Notes: generated from the sequence alone by a model not told the origin. A DNA stretch of 64,000 nucleotides from Halosimplex aquaticum (GCF_028747785.1 NZ_CP118158.1:2976001-3040000), one strand, 5' to 3'; positions 19,108 to 28,845 are shown, counted from the stretch's first letter. Made by a program: numbers and translations.

Positions 19108-20106
19108 TCAGCGCTCGTCGACCAGCGGGAACGCGGCAAGCCGGGCGGCGGCGACGGAGGTCAGCCCGCGCGCCGTCGGCGAGTCGGCGACGCGACGGGC
19201 GTGGGCCGACTCCAGTCCCGTGTCGTCGGCGACGGAGACCAGTCGGACCGTCGTCCCCTCCGGCGTCACGTCGGCGAGGAGGTACGACTGCGGGAACGAG
19301 CAGGTCGTCGGCACCGTCACCTCGCGGACGCCGCCGGAGACGCCCGTCGTCGGGATGTGGTAGTGGCCGGCGAGCACGAGTTCGACGTCGCCGTCGGCGA
19401 CCGTCTCGACGAACGGCTCCGGGTCGGCCATCGCGGGGATGTCGGCGAACTCCGGTTCGACGGCTTCGCGGTGGGCGTCCAGTTGCTCGGTGATCGCGGG
19501 GAGGTTGTGGTGGACGAGGACGACCGGCGTCTCGGCGGTCTCCAGTTCGTCGGCCAGCCACTCGCGCTGGCGCGCTTCGACGTGGCCCTCGTGGGAGTCG
19601 AACAGGCGCTCGGCCGTCCCGGCGCTGTTCAGGCCGAACACGTCGAGTCCGCCCACACGCGTGCGGAAGGACAGCCCGTCCGGCCCGCGCGAGACCGGGT
19701 CGTCGGGCGTGTAGCGCTCGGTGAACCGCCCGAGTCCGGGCGTCTCGTGTTCGTCGCGCTCCTTGGGCACGTCGTGGTTGCCGGGGACGGCGAGGAACGG
19801 CACGTCGAGGTCGGCGAGCGCCTCGTCGACGGCCTCGTAGTTCCAGGGCTCGCCGTCCTTGGTGAGGTCGCCCGGCGACAGCACCGCGTCGACGTCCCGG
19901 GTTTCGATGTCCGCGAGGGCGGCCTCGAAGTGGTCGAGCGTCTCTTCGAACAGCTTCGAGGTGCCCTCGGCCCTCGTCGAGACGTGCGGGTCGGCGACGA
20001 GGGCGATCCGGGTGTGCTCCCCGGCCGGCCGGTCGAGGCGCGCGAAGACCGACCCGGGCGCGTCGTCGCGGCCCGTCACACCGTCGTCCGAGCTCGCGGG
20101 GCTCAT
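19108..20106 (-). CDS. calcineurin-like metallophosphoesterase
   Basis: Cytoplasmic metallophosphoesterase of 332 aa with all the dimetal motifs: LVADPHVS (DxH), LSPGDLTKDG (GDxxxD-like), VPGNHDVP (GNHD), VLVHHNLP and LAGHYHIP (GHxH). The substrate is unknown; relatives hydrolyse cyclic nucleotides or phosphodiesters. The start at 20106 is coupled to the upstream gene by an ATGA overlap. It lies beside the pst cluster on the same strand but has a separate upstream promoter region. Confidence 0.88.
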   Translation of the reverse strand: MSPASSDDGVTGRDDAPGSVFARLDRPAGEHTRIALVADPHVSTRAEGTSKLFEETLDHFEAALADIETRDVDAVLSPGDLTKDGEPWNYEAVDEALADLDVPFLAVPGNHDVPKERDEHETPGLGRFTERYTPDDPVSRGPDGLSFRTRVGGLDVFGLNSAGTAERLFDSHEGHVEARQREWLADELETAETPVVLVHHNLPAITEQLDAHREAVEPEFADIPAMADPEPFVETVADGDVELVLAGHYHIPTTGVSGGVREVTVPTTCSFPQSYLLADVTPEGTTVRLVSVADDTGLESAHARRVADSPTARGLTSVAAARLAAFPLVDER

Positions 20107-20585
20107 TGCGCCTCCGGCAGGAAGTCCGCGGGGTGGTCGTGGCGGAACGTCGCGAGGTGGGTCCCGTCCAGCAGTTCGACGTGCGAGTAGAGGCGTCCGC
20201 GGTCGCGGGCGGCGCCGGCGAGGTCGCTGGCTTCCGGGCGGCTCAGATCGAGCGCGCCGACGAGCAACACGGCGACCCGCTCGTCGGGGTCTTCCACGCG
20301 CGTCAGGAGGAAGAGATCGTCCCCGACCCGCTGGCGGAACGCCGCCGAGCGCTCGAACTCGGCGCCGTCGACGGCGGCCGGGAGCGACTCGGCGACGCCG
20401 TCGGGCGCGACGTACACCAGCCCGAAGCGGTCGGTCTCGCCGCTGTCCGGCGCGACCGGCGCGAGGTGGCCCGCGCGGACGGTCACGACCTCCCAGTCGT
20501 CCGCCCGGAGGGCCTCGGCCATCTCGTTGGCTTCCCGCAACGTGCGACTCCACGCCGACGGGTCGTCGTCGGTCTCGGCGGCCAT
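20103..20585 (-). CDS. conserved haloarchaeal protein of unknown function
   Basis: A 160-aa soluble acidic protein starting MAAETDDDPSAWSRTLREANEMAEAL. It contains an amphipathic helix followed by alternating beta strands (DWEVVTVRAGHLAP, FGLVYVAPDG, LLTRVEDPDERVAVLLVGAL). No catalytic motif is obvious. Translational coupling (ATGA) to the metallophosphoesterase gene suggests the two act together. Haloarchaea have many such DUF proteins and I do not recognise a function. Confidence 0.65.
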   Translation of the reverse strand: MAAETDDDPSAWSRTLREANEMAEALRADDWEVVTVRAGHLAPVAPDSGETDRFGLVYVAPDGVAESLPAAVDGAEFERSAAFRQRVGDDLFLLTRVEDPDERVAVLLVGALDLSRPEASDLAGAARDRGRLYSHVELLDGTHLATFRHDHPADFLPEAQ

Positions 20586-20651
20586 ATGTGACCCTCCGTC
20601 TACCGCTACATGTCAGTTCCGGATGCCAACTTCTGACTCGGTATTTCCACT

Positions 20652-20660
20652 ATATACCAA
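20652..20660 (-). promoter_or_regulatory. TATA-like element for the phosphoesterase pair
   Basis: Minus-strand GGTATATAGTGG in the AT-rich divergent spacer, about 70 nt before the first ATG at 20585. It would give a leader of about 45 nt, so a closer, weaker box could be used instead. Confidence 0.4.
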
Positions 20661-20700
20661 AAATTGGCTCCTATAACTATCCATAAACCGTTTCATAACC

Positions 20701-20705
20701 TATAT
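20701..20705 (+). promoter_or_regulatory. TATA box of the dpp-type operon
   Basis: CCTATATCTG centred near 20703, 28-29 nt before the ATG at 20732, giving a nearly leaderless mRNA. The spacer 20640-20710 is unusually AT-rich and serves both divergent operons. Confidence 0.55.
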
Positions 20706-20731
20706 CTGCGTTCCATCGAACGGTTCCACCG

Positions 20732-22600
20732 ATGCCAGAGAAACAGACCCGACGACGCTTCCTCACTGCCGCGGGAGCCGGCGCGGCCACCGTGCTCGCC
20801 GGCTGCACCGGCGACGACACCTCGACGCCGGGCGACGGAAGCGACGGCGGTGACGCGACCGAGGGGAGCGGCGGTGAGACGCTCCAGCTGATGGCGACCG
20901 GGTCGATCCAGACGCTCGATCCGATCAACGCGAAGGGTTCGGGTGCGGGCTACAACCAGTACAACAAGTCGCTGATGGAGTTCCCGAACGGGCAGTACCC
21001 GCCCGAGCCGGCCATCGCGAAGGGCTACGAGATGTCCGACGACGGCCTGACCTACACCTTCACGCTGCGGGAGGGCGTGAAGTTCCACGACGGGTCCGAG
21101 CTGACGGCCCACGACGTGGTCTACTCCTACCGGCGCCTCGCCGAGTCGGACAACTCCCGCAACCGGGACGACATCATCGGCGACACGCTGACGCTCGTCC
21201 ACGAGAAAGACGCGAGTCGCAACACGCCGGGCGACGAGGAGACGCTCAGCGACGTGGTGCCGGAGTCCCTCGGCGTGAAAGCCGTCGACGACTACACCTT
21301 CGAGATGAAGTTGCAGTCGCCGTTCCAGTACACCCTCTTCCAGATCGCCGGCGGCGCGTTCGCGATCATCCCCGAGGGTTCGGTCGGCGACATCGAGGGG
21401 TACGACGGCGACTACAGCTACAACGAGTTCTTCAGCACCGAGGGCGAGGGCCCCGCGTTCGCCGGGGCCGGCCCCTTCCAGGTCGACTCCTGGACCAAGG
21501 GGACCAGCCTCAAACTGTCCGCCTTCGAGGACTACTACGGCGAGGCCCCCAAGATCGACGGGATCACCTACACCGTCGTCTCGGACGGGAACACGCGGCT
21601 CAGCCGCTTCCGCAACGGCAACGCGGACATCCTCGAATCGATCCCGACCTCCTCGTTCAACCCGGACAACGTCTCGATCGACACCCGCGAGGGCAACCGC
21701 GAGATCGGGACCTACGAGTTCGAGAACGGCGGCACCGTCAACTACGGCGAGATCCCGTCGCTGCGGACCGAGTACATCGTCTTCAACACCAAGGAGGTCC
21801 CGCTGGCGGTCCGGCGGGCCTTCGCCTACGCGATGAACCAGCACGACATCGCCGAGAACGTCTACAAGGGCATGGGCAAGCCCGGCTACCACATCACGCC
21901 GCCGGCGCCGTACCCCACCTTCGAGGACGGCCAGTCCGGCGAGGAGTCCTACGACGCCCACGCCGAGAACGGCGCCCACTCGACCACGGAGTTCGGCGCT
22001 GACGGCTACCCCTACGGCTACAACGAGACCCTCCTCGACGAGGCCCGCGCGGTCATGGAGGAGGCCGGCTACGGCGAGAACAACCGCTTCTCGGTCACGG
22101 CGACGACCATCTCGGGCAACGACGGCTACCGGCAGATGTTCACCCAACTCCAGCCGAAGCTCCGCTCGGCGTACATCGACATGGAGATCACCGAGGCCGA
22201 GTTCGGGACGATCATCAGCCAGGCCATCTCCGGCGACATGCAGGTGTTCGGGCTCGGCGACGGCATGGAGTACCCCGGCCCGCAGAACTTCCTGCGGTTC
22301 CTCTACGGCGACAGCCCGAGCTCGCAGTTCACCCGCTGGGGCGCCGAGGGCAGCAACTACACCGAGAAGTACCGCCAGACGGCCATGGACGCGTGGAAGA
22401 AGAACTACGCCGCCGAGGGGACGACCCAGGCCGACCACAACAAGGCGTTCCAGACCGTCGAGGAGATGAACTGGGCGTCCGTGCAGGAACTCCCCTTCTT
22501 CCATCCGAATAGCCAGCGCTTTTGGCACGACGGGGTGAACGTCGAGATGTACGGCGTGATGGAGAACCAGACGTTCGACGACGTCACGCTAGACCGGTAA
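20732..22600 (+). CDS. ABC transporter substrate-binding lipoprotein (SBP_bac_5, peptide/nickel type)
   Basis: A 622-aa extracellular solute receptor of the dipeptide/oligopeptide/nickel class. It has a Tat signal with RRRF (7-10) and lipobox LAGC (Cys25), then a Gly/Ser/Asp/Thr linker. Family motifs include YEMSDDGLTYTFTLREGVKFHDGSELTAHDVVYSY and VRRAFAYAMNQHDIAENVYKG, here read as separate short segments. It is first in a co-directional cluster with two permeases, two ATPases and a phosphatase-like gene. The ligand cannot be deduced. Confidence 0.92.
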   Translation: MPEKQTRRRFLTAAGAGAATVLAGCTGDDTSTPGDGSDGGDATEGSGGETLQLMATGSIQTLDPINAKGSGAGYNQYNKSLMEFPNGQYPPEPAIAKGYEMSDDGLTYTFTLREGVKFHDGSELTAHDVVYSYRRLAESDNSRNRDDIIGDTLTLVHEKDASRNTPGDEETLSDVVPESLGVKAVDDYTFEMKLQSPFQYTLFQIAGGAFAIIPEGSVGDIEGYDGDYSYNEFFSTEGEGPAFAGAGPFQVDSWTKGTSLKLSAFEDYYGEAPKIDGITYTVVSDGNTRLSRFRNGNADILESIPTSSFNPDNVSIDTREGNREIGTYEFENGGTVNYGEIPSLRTEYIVFNTKEVPLAVRRAFAYAMNQHDIAENVYKGMGKPGYHITPPAPYPTFEDGQSGEESYDAHAENGAHSTTEFGADGYPYGYNETLLDEARAVMEEAGYGENNRFSVTATTISGNDGYRQMFTQLQPKLRSAYIDMEITEAEFGTIISQAISGDMQVFGLGDGMEYPGPQNFLRFLYGDSPSSQFTRWGAEGSNYTEKYRQTAMDAWKKNYAAEGTTQADHNKAFQTVEEMNWASVQELPFFHPNSQRFWHDGVNVEMYGVMENQTFDDVTLDR

Positions 22601-22747
22601 CGACGCAGTCCCGGCGCCGTCGGTCGGTCGCGGGCGGTCGACCGTCGGCTCGATCCCCATCTGATCACGATGTACGCGAACGACTGCACGCGGGTTCGAC
22701 CCTGCGGGTGTGGCCACCGTGGCGAGCGGCAGCGACCGTCGGCAAAC

Positions 22748-22754
22748 GGAGGGG
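22748..22754 (+). promoter_or_regulatory. Shine-Dalgarno deciding the GTG start of the first permease
   Basis: GGAGGGG lies 7 nt before the GTG at 22762. It supports that GTG over the long upstream extension of the same frame, whose composition is arginine-rich and not membrane-like. Confidence 0.6.
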
Positions 22755-22761
22755 TCCGTCC

Positions 22762-23781
22762 GTGAGTCGACTGAAGTACCTCGGGAAGCGGCTCCTCCTC
22801 TCGATACCGGTGGTCTGGCTCGGCACGTCGCTGACGTGGTTCGTCATCTACATGGGTCCCATCGACCCGGCGGCGCGGCTGCTCAGCGAAGGCCAGATGC
22901 GAAACACCGACGCCTACACCGCCGCACAGGAACGGCTCGGGCTCAACCAGCCGCCGCTGGAACACTACGTCGACTACCTGATCAACCTCTACACGTTCGA
23001 CCTGGGCCCGACGTTCCTGCTCTATCAGGGGTCCAGCGTCAACGCGCTCATCCTCGACTTCCTCCCGAGGACCCTGTGGCTGGGCTTCTGGTCGGTGCTC
23101 ATCGCGGTGCTGATCGGCGTGCCCCTGGGCTTTTTCGCCGGCCTGCGCTCGAACACCGTCTCCGACTACTTCGCCTCGTTCGGCGGGATCGTCTGGCGGG
23201 CGATGCCGAACTTCTGGCTGGCGATCATGCTGCTGGCGCTGCTGGGCGGTGCCCAGGCCGTCCTCGGCGTGAGCTGGGAGCAACTCCTCGTTCCCATCGA
23301 CGCGATATCGGGGAGTCCGGACCTCTCACGGCTCCACACGGTCGATGGCTTCCTCGCGGCGACCAAGAAGGTCCTGCCCGCCGCCCTCGTTTTGGGGTCG
23401 GCCTCGATGGGCAACGAGATGCGGATCGGGCGGACGGCCGTGCTGGAAGTGCGAAACGAGGACTTCGTCGACATGGCGAAGGCCAAGGGCGTCTCGGACC
23501 GGGCGCTCGTCTGGAAGCACATCTTCCGCAACGCGCTGGTGCCGCTTGTACCGATCATCACGAGCGAGGCGTTCCTGCTCATCGGCGGGTCGGTGCTCGT
23601 CGAGACCGTCTTCAGCATCCACGGCATCGGCTGGCTGTTCTTCCAGGCCGCCATCCAGGGCGACCTGCCGCTCGTCGGCACGCTCATGTACATCTTCATC
23701 CTCATGATCGTCGGTATCAACCTGCTGCAAGACCTGCTGTACACGGTGATCGATCCGCGCGTCGCGCTGGAGGGGGCCTGA
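22762..23781 (+). CDS. ABC transporter permease, DppB type
   Basis: A 339-aa permease with six hydrophobic helices. The N-terminus (GTG start, SRLKYLGKRLLLSIPVVWLG) is typical of DppB/OppB. The coupling loop is EDFVDMAKAKGVSDRALVWKH, followed by FRNALVPLVPIITSEAFLLIGGSVLVE. It ends one nucleotide before the start of the second permease, so the two form one operon unit. Confidence 0.93.
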   Translation: MSRLKYLGKRLLLSIPVVWLGTSLTWFVIYMGPIDPAARLLSEGQMRNTDAYTAAQERLGLNQPPLEHYVDYLINLYTFDLGPTFLLYQGSSVNALILDFLPRTLWLGFWSVLIAVLIGVPLGFFAGLRSNTVSDYFASFGGIVWRAMPNFWLAIMLLALLGGAQAVLGVSWEQLLVPIDAISGSPDLSRLHTVDGFLAATKKVLPAALVLGSASMGNEMRIGRTAVLEVRNEDFVDMAKAKGVSDRALVWKHIFRNALVPLVPIITSEAFLLIGGSVLVETVFSIHGIGWLFFQAAIQGDLPLVGTLMYIFILMIVGINLLQDLLYTVIDPRVALEGA

Positions 23782-23782
23782 G

Positions 23783-25246
23783 ATGGCCGGCGCACACGAC
23801 GCCGACGCCGGCGCGCGCGAATCGACGGTCCTCCCGACCGGCTCGCCGCTGGCCGTCTGGGTCGCCGCGGGCGCCGTGTTGTTCGCCCTGGAGGCGGGCG
23901 CGCTCGCCGCCTTCGTCGCCGGCATTCTCGCGGACTTCCTGTCGACGGGGGCGTCGCTCGCCGGCGTCGCCTCCGCGGCGGCCCCGGTCGTCGACGCGCT
24001 GGAGGTCGCCCGGTCGGCCGCCGAGTCGGTCCCGACGCTGCTCTCGCGGGAGACCGTCCCCAACGACGGCTACTGGAACGGCCAGCGCTACGTCGGCACG
24101 TTCCTCGGGCTGGAACCCGCCTTCGCGTGGGCGCTCCGCGTGATATTAGTCTACGCGTACGCGTTCGCGTGGGCGGGGTGGGCGATGCTCGGATACCGCC
24201 TCTATCGCCGGGAGATCCGCGACATCGAGTGGACGCCGCGCGACGACATGGCCGACCGCTTCCGCTCGCACACGTGGGGCCTGACCGGGCTCACCATCGT
24301 CTTCATGTTCGTCGTGATGGCCGTGTTCGCCCCCGCGCTCGGACCGACGACCGTCGACGAGAACATGCGAAACACGTACTCCACGGAGTTCAGTTACTGG
24401 AACTCCGACACGGGGACGGTCGAGACGACGCTCGTCGGGGAGGCAAACCTCGACACGCAGTCGACGGGCACCCAGTCGCGAGTCATGCCCTTCAGCTACG
24501 ACCAGTACGGCCGCTATCACCCGTTCGGGACGCTCCCGACCGGCCGTGACCTGTTCACGTTCATCGCCGCCGGGTCGCGTATCTCGCTGATCATCGGCGT
24601 GCTCTCGGTCGGGCTGAGCGTCCTGCTCGCGGGGTCGCTCGCGCTGACCGCGGCCTACTACAAGGGCCGGGTCGACCTCGGGCTGGTGCTCGTCTCCGAC
24701 GCGGTGATGGCGATGCCGCAACTGCTCTTGCTCATCATGCTCACGAAAGTGCTGGCGGACACCTGGGTCGGCGGGATATACAGCGGCGCGTTCGTCCTCG
24801 CGCTGATACTGGCGGGGACCGGCTGGACCTACATGTGGCGGTCGGTGCGCGGGCCCGCCCTCCAGGTAGCCGAACGCCAGTGGGTCGACGCCGCGCGGAG
24901 CTTCGGCCAGAAACCCCACGTCATCATGCGCAGACACATGCTCCCGTACATCACCGGCTACCTGCTCATCTACGGATCGATGACCCTCGGCGGCGCGATC
25001 ATCGCCATCGCCGGACTGTCCTTCCTCGGGCTGGGCGTCTCGCCGCCGACCCCCGAGTGGGGGCGGGCGATCAACCTCGGCCAGGACTACGTGACCACGG
25101 GCTCGTGGCACATCTCGCTCATCCCGGGACTGCTGATCACCGTCGTCGTCACCGGGTTCAACGCGCTGGGCGACGGCATCCGCGACGCCATCGACCCGCA
25201 GTCCGACGCGGAGGGCGGCGCGGCCGGGCGGGGTGGTGGCGCGTGA
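23783..25246 (+). CDS. ABC transporter permease, DppC type with long N-terminal extension
   Basis: A 487-aa partner permease. The C-terminal half holds the permease domain with coupling loop RQWVDAARSFGQKPHVIMRRH and the DppC-typical FLGLGVSPPTPEWGRAINLG. The first ~200 residues add three extra hydrophobic helices and a soluble, Thr/Asn-rich segment, which makes it longer than bacterial DppC (about 300 aa). The 3' end overlaps the next start (GTGA). Confidence 0.92.
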   Translation: MAGAHDADAGARESTVLPTGSPLAVWVAAGAVLFALEAGALAAFVAGILADFLSTGASLAGVASAAAPVVDALEVARSAAESVPTLLSRETVPNDGYWNGQRYVGTFLGLEPAFAWALRVILVYAYAFAWAGWAMLGYRLYRREIRDIEWTPRDDMADRFRSHTWGLTGLTIVFMFVVMAVFAPALGPTTVDENMRNTYSTEFSYWNSDTGTVETTLVGEANLDTQSTGTQSRVMPFSYDQYGRYHPFGTLPTGRDLFTFIAAGSRISLIIGVLSVGLSVLLAGSLALTAAYYKGRVDLGLVLVSDAVMAMPQLLLLIMLTKVLADTWVGGIYSGAFVLALILAGTGWTYMWRSVRGPALQVAERQWVDAARSFGQKPHVIMRRHMLPYITGYLLIYGSMTLGGAIIAIAGLSFLGLGVSPPTPEWGRAINLGQDYVTTGSWHISLIPGLLITVVVTGFNALGDGIRDAIDPQSDAEGGAAGRGGGA

Positions 25247-26310
25247 GTCGCCCCGAGACCGAACCGCTCCTGGCCGTCGAGGACCTCCGGACGGTGTTCC
25301 ACACCGAGCGCGAGGAGATCCACGCCGTCGACGGCGTCTCCTTCGAGGTCGACGCGGGCGAGACCGTCGGCCTCGTCGGCGAGTCCGGGTCGGGCAAGTC
25401 CGTCACCGCCCGGTCTATCCTCGGGCTGATCGACGACCCCGGGGCCATCGAGGAGGGGTCGATCCGCTTCCGCGGCGAGGACCTCACCGACGACAACTGG
25501 GAGGCCCACCGCGGCGACGTCGCCATCGTCTTCCAGGACCCCGGAAGCGCCCTGAACCCCGTCTACACCGTCGGCAACCAGATCCGCGAGGCGCTGCGGA
25601 TCCACCAGGACCTGCGCGGGCGCGAGGCCCGCGAGCGCGCCATCGAACTGCTGGAGGACGTGGGCATCCCCGACGCCGCCAGCCGGGTCGACGAGTACCC
25701 ACACCAGCTCTCCGGCGGGATGCAACAGCGCGCCGTCATCGCGATGGCGCTGGCCTGCGACCCCGATCTGTTGGTCTGCGACGAGCCGACCACCGCCCTG
25801 GACGTGACCATCCAGGCGCAGATCCTCGACCTGCTGGACGACCTCCAGCGCGAGGAGGACCTGGCCATCCTGCTCATCACACACGACATGGGCGTCATCG
25901 AGGACGCCGCCGACCGCGTGAACGTCGTCTACGCCGGCGAGGTGGTCGAGCGCGCGCCGACCGAGGCGCTGTTCGACGACCCGAAACACCCCTACACGCG
26001 GGCGCTGCTGCGGTCGATCCCCGGGCGGACGCCGCCCGACGAGCAGTTGCCGACCATCGAGGGTGAGGTGCCGACGCCGACCGGCCCGGCGACCGACTGC
26101 CGGTTCGCGCCCCGGTGTCCCGACGCGTTCGGCGCCTGCCGGGAGGTCCACCCGGAGCACGAACCCGTCGGCGACCCGGCCGTCGACCGGACGGCCGCGT
26201 GCCTGCTCCACGACGACCGCTACCCGGGCGAGAGCGACCTCGACGGCGGCCGTGATGCCGACGGAACGGGCGACGGCGCCGTCAGCCCGGACGGAGGTGA
26301 GTCGCTGTGA
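25243..26310 (+). CDS. oligopeptide-type ABC ATPase, DppD class
   Basis: A 355-aa ATPase. Walker A is GESGSGKS, the Q-loop follows as FQDPGSALNPVYTVG, the signature is LSGGMQQRAVIAMAL, Walker B is LLVCDEPTTALD, and the switch His lies in LLITHDMGV. The C-terminal oligopeptide-transporter extension contains CRFAPRCPDAFGAC...C, a set of cysteines that in relatives can hold an Fe-S cluster. The GTG at 25243 overlaps the upstream stop and gives the usual length. Confidence 0.93.
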   Translation: MSRPETEPLLAVEDLRTVFHTEREEIHAVDGVSFEVDAGETVGLVGESGSGKSVTARSILGLIDDPGAIEEGSIRFRGEDLTDDNWEAHRGDVAIVFQDPGSALNPVYTVGNQIREALRIHQDLRGREARERAIELLEDVGIPDAASRVDEYPHQLSGGMQQRAVIAMALACDPDLLVCDEPTTALDVTIQAQILDLLDDLQREEDLAILLITHDMGVIEDAADRVNVVYAGEVVERAPTEALFDDPKHPYTRALLRSIPGRTPPDEQLPTIEGEVPTPTGPATDCRFAPRCPDAFGACREVHPEHEPVGDPAVDRTAACLLHDDRYPGESDLDGGRDADGTGDGAVSPDGGESL

Positions 26311-27902
26311 CACCCGATCCGGCGACCGGCCAGACAGCCGGTCACGCCGACGAGGGCGAGGCCCGCGGCGAACCCCTGCTGTCCGTGCGCGACCTGCGGA
26401 CCTACTACGACGAGCGCTCGATCTTCTCGCGGTCGCCGCCGGTCAAGGCGGTCGACGGCGTCTCCTTCGACGTCTTCGAGGGTGAGACGATCGGCCTCGT
26501 CGGCGAGTCCGGCTGCGGCAAGACGACGCTCGGGCGGACGCTCCTCGGGCTGGAAGAACCGACGAGCGGCACCATCACCGCCGAGGGGACGGACGTGACC
26601 GACCTGTCGGGCGCGGAGGCCCGCGAGTGGCAACAGCGGGTCGGCATGGTGTTCCAGGACCCACAGGAGAGCCTCAACGACCGCCAGACGGTCGGCCAGA
26701 TCGTCCGCGAACCGCTCGAAGCGCACGACTGGCCGACCCTGTCCGTCGCGGTCACGGGCGTCGACGAGGCGTCCGTCTCGGGGAGCGGCCCCGTCGAGGA
26801 CCGGACGGCCGGCGACTCGGTGCCCGACCCCGAGAGCGCCGACATCACGGTCGACGTCGCCGAGGGCGGCCACGACGTGACCGTCCGCGAGCGACTCCCG
26901 CTCGACCGGTCGGACGTGACCGTCTCGGTCGACGACGCCGGGCGGCCGACCGTTTCGGTGACCGTCGAGAAGTCGGTCGCCGAACTACGCCGGGACCGCG
27001 CCGAGGCCCTGATCACGCGGGTCGGCCTGAACGAGGAGCACGTCCGCCGGTACCCCCACCAGTTCTCCGGGGGCCAGCGCCAGCGCGTCGGCATCGCCCG
27101 GGCGCTCGCGCTCGAACCGGACTTCCTCGTCCTCGACGAGCCCGTGAGCGCGCTGGACGTGAGCGTCCAGGCGCGGATCATCAACCTCCTCGAAGAGCTG
27201 CAGGCCGAGTTCGGCCTCACCTACCTGTTCATCGCCCACGACCTGAGTGTCGTCCGGCACATCGCCGACCGCGTCGCGGTGATGTACCTCGGCAACGTCG
27301 TCGAGATCGGGCCGACCGAGTCGGTGTTCGGCGATCCCGCTCACCCCTACACGCTCTCGCTGCTGTCGGCGATCCCCGGGAGCGGGTCGCCGTGGGACGG
27401 CGAGCGGGTGACACTGCGCGGAACGCCGCCCAGCCCGCGGGACCCGCCCGACGGCTGCTCGTTCGCGACGCGCTGTCCGGCGAAGATCCGCTCCGAGGAG
27501 TTCGACCTGCCCGAGGCGACCTGGCGGGCGCTCGACGAACTCAGAGTGGTGTTCCGGACGCGCGCCCGCGGCGACGACTCGGCGCTCGACCGCGCGAAGG
27601 GCGCACTCGGGCTGGACGTGGACGCCGACGCCGTCGACGAGGCGGTGGACGAACTGCTCGGCGACCACTCGCTCCCGTCGGAGGCCGAACGGGTCGTCGA
27701 CGAGGCGGCCGCCCTGGCGAAAGGCGGCGACGACCGCGAGGCGGCCGACAGGCTCCGCGAGGCGTTCGGATCCCGCTGCGACCGGGAGGCGCCCGACGCC
27801 GTCGCAGTCGGCGACGCGGAGAGCCGCTGTTTCCGCGGCGAGTCCGACTACCGCGGCGTGAGCGAGACCATCGCCGCGCGCCAGCGCGAGGGCGAGCGAT
27901 GA
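26307..27902 (+). CDS. oligopeptide-type ABC ATPase, DppF class with ~80-aa insertion
   Basis: A 531-aa ATPase with Walker [10 protein letters not shown] (67-75), Q-loop FQDPQ (116-120), signature FSGGQRQR (253-260), Walker B VLDEP and switch His311. Between REPLEAH (about 140) and the helix [17 protein letters not shown] (about 224) lies an extra stretch of about 80 residues. It looks acidic and beta-rich ([19 protein letters not shown]) and is absent from ordinary DppF. The C-terminus is also long: the cysteine region is split by a ~90-residue acidic helical insert. GTG start, GTGA overlap with the previous gene. Confidence 0.9.
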   Translation: MTPDPATGQTAGHADEGEARGEPLLSVRDLRTYYDERSIFSRSPPVKAVDGVSFDVFEGETIGLVGESGCGKTTLGRTLLGLEEPTSGTITAEGTDVTDLSGAEAREWQQRVGMVFQDPQESLNDRQTVGQIVREPLEAHDWPTLSVAVTGVDEASVSGSGPVEDRTAGDSVPDPESADITVDVAEGGHDVTVRERLPLDRSDVTVSVDDAGRPTVSVTVEKSVAELRRDRAEALITRVGLNEEHVRRYPHQFSGGQRQRVGIARALALEPDFLVLDEPVSALDVSVQARIINLLEELQAEFGLTYLFIAHDLSVVRHIADRVAVMYLGNVVEIGPTESVFGDPAHPYTLSLLSAIPGSGSPWDGERVTLRGTPPSPRDPPDGCSFATRCPAKIRSEEFDLPEATWRALDELRVVFRTRARGDDSALDRAKGALGLDVDADAVDEAVDELLGDHSLPSEAERVVDEAAALAKGGDDREAADRLREAFGSRCDREAPDAVAVGDAESRCFRGESDYRGVSETIAARQREGER

Positions 27903-28687
27903 CGGACCCCCAGGAGCGGGCGGCCGTCGCCGAGCGGGCGGCCCGCGCCGGCGCGTCGGTCGCCGAATCGCTGTTCCGCAGCGACGTGGCCGTCGAGACG
28001 AAGGAAAACGAGACGGACTACGTCACCCGCGCCGACCGGGAGGCCCAGGAGGAGACGCTCGCGGTGATCAGCGAGCACTACCCCGACGAACCGGTCGTCG
28101 CCGAGGAGGACGACGCGGCGAAGGCGGTCCCCGAGACGGGTCCCGCGTGGATCGTCGACCCGATCGACGGGAGTCACAACTTCGTCCGCGGCGGGCGGAC
28201 GTGGGCGACCAGCGTCTGCACCGTCGCCGACGGCGAACCCGTGGCCGCGGCGACGGTCTGTCCCGCGGTCGGTGACGCCGTCGTCGCCGCCGACGGCCGC
28301 GTCGAGCGCAACGGCGAACCGGTCACCGTCAGCGACCGGACCGAGCCCGAGCGGTGCATGGTCGCACCGACCGTCTGGTGGCCCCACGACCGCCGGGACG
28401 AGTTCGCCGCCGCCGCCCGGGCCGCCGTCACCCGGTTCGGCGACCTCCGGCGCCCGGGGTCGGTCCAGACCGCGCTCGCCCGCCTCGCCGCCGGCGAACT
28501 CGACGGCGTGTTCACCAACGTCGACGCACACCCCTGGGACACGGTGGGAGGCGTCCACCTCGTCCGGCGAGCGGGCGGCCGCGTGACCGATCTCGACGGC
28601 GAGCGCTGGCGTCACGACTCGGTCGGACTGGTGGCGTCGAACGGCGGCGTCCACGACGCCGTGCTCGCCGCCGCGAACGACATCTGA
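27899..28687 (+). CDS. inositol-monophosphatase-family phosphatase
   Basis: A 262-aa Mg/Li-type sugar phosphatase of the IMPase/FBPase superfamily. It carries the metal-binding motifs VAEEDD, WIVDPIDGSHNF (DPIDG) and, near the C-terminus, DAHPWDTVGGVHLVRRAGG (WD...G). Substrate could be myo-inositol-1-phosphate, fructose-1,6-bisphosphate or a related sugar phosphate. The start is coupled (ATGA) to the transporter ATPase gene, so it is probably expressed with the transporter. Confidence 0.9.
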   Translation: MTDPQERAAVAERAARAGASVAESLFRSDVAVETKENETDYVTRADREAQEETLAVISEHYPDEPVVAEEDDAAKAVPETGPAWIVDPIDGSHNFVRGGRTWATSVCTVADGEPVAAATVCPAVGDAVVAADGRVERNGEPVTVSDRTEPERCMVAPTVWWPHDRRDEFAAAARAAVTRFGDLRRPGSVQTALARLAAGELDGVFTNVDAHPWDTVGGVHLVRRAGGRVTDLDGERWRHDSVGLVASNGGVHDAVLAAANDI

Positions 28688-28838
28688 CCAGCGGCGTCCG
28701 CTGTAACGCAGTTTTCTTCCTCACGGACCGGCCACCGTGAGACGCGTCGTCGCCGCGGTCGTCGCGGCGCACCCATCCTGTCCGTCTACGGACCGGTCAG
28801 TAGCGCTATAGAGTGATATATCGCTCCGGGGAACACTC

Positions 28839-28845
28839 ATATAAA
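28839..28845 (+). promoter_or_regulatory. TATA box of the phosphoesterase-ppk operon
   Basis: ATATAAA centred at 28842. Box-A spacing predicts a transcript start at about 28868, which coincides with the ATG at 28867. A second AT-rich run, GTGATATATCG, lies at 28813-28823. Confidence 0.55.
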
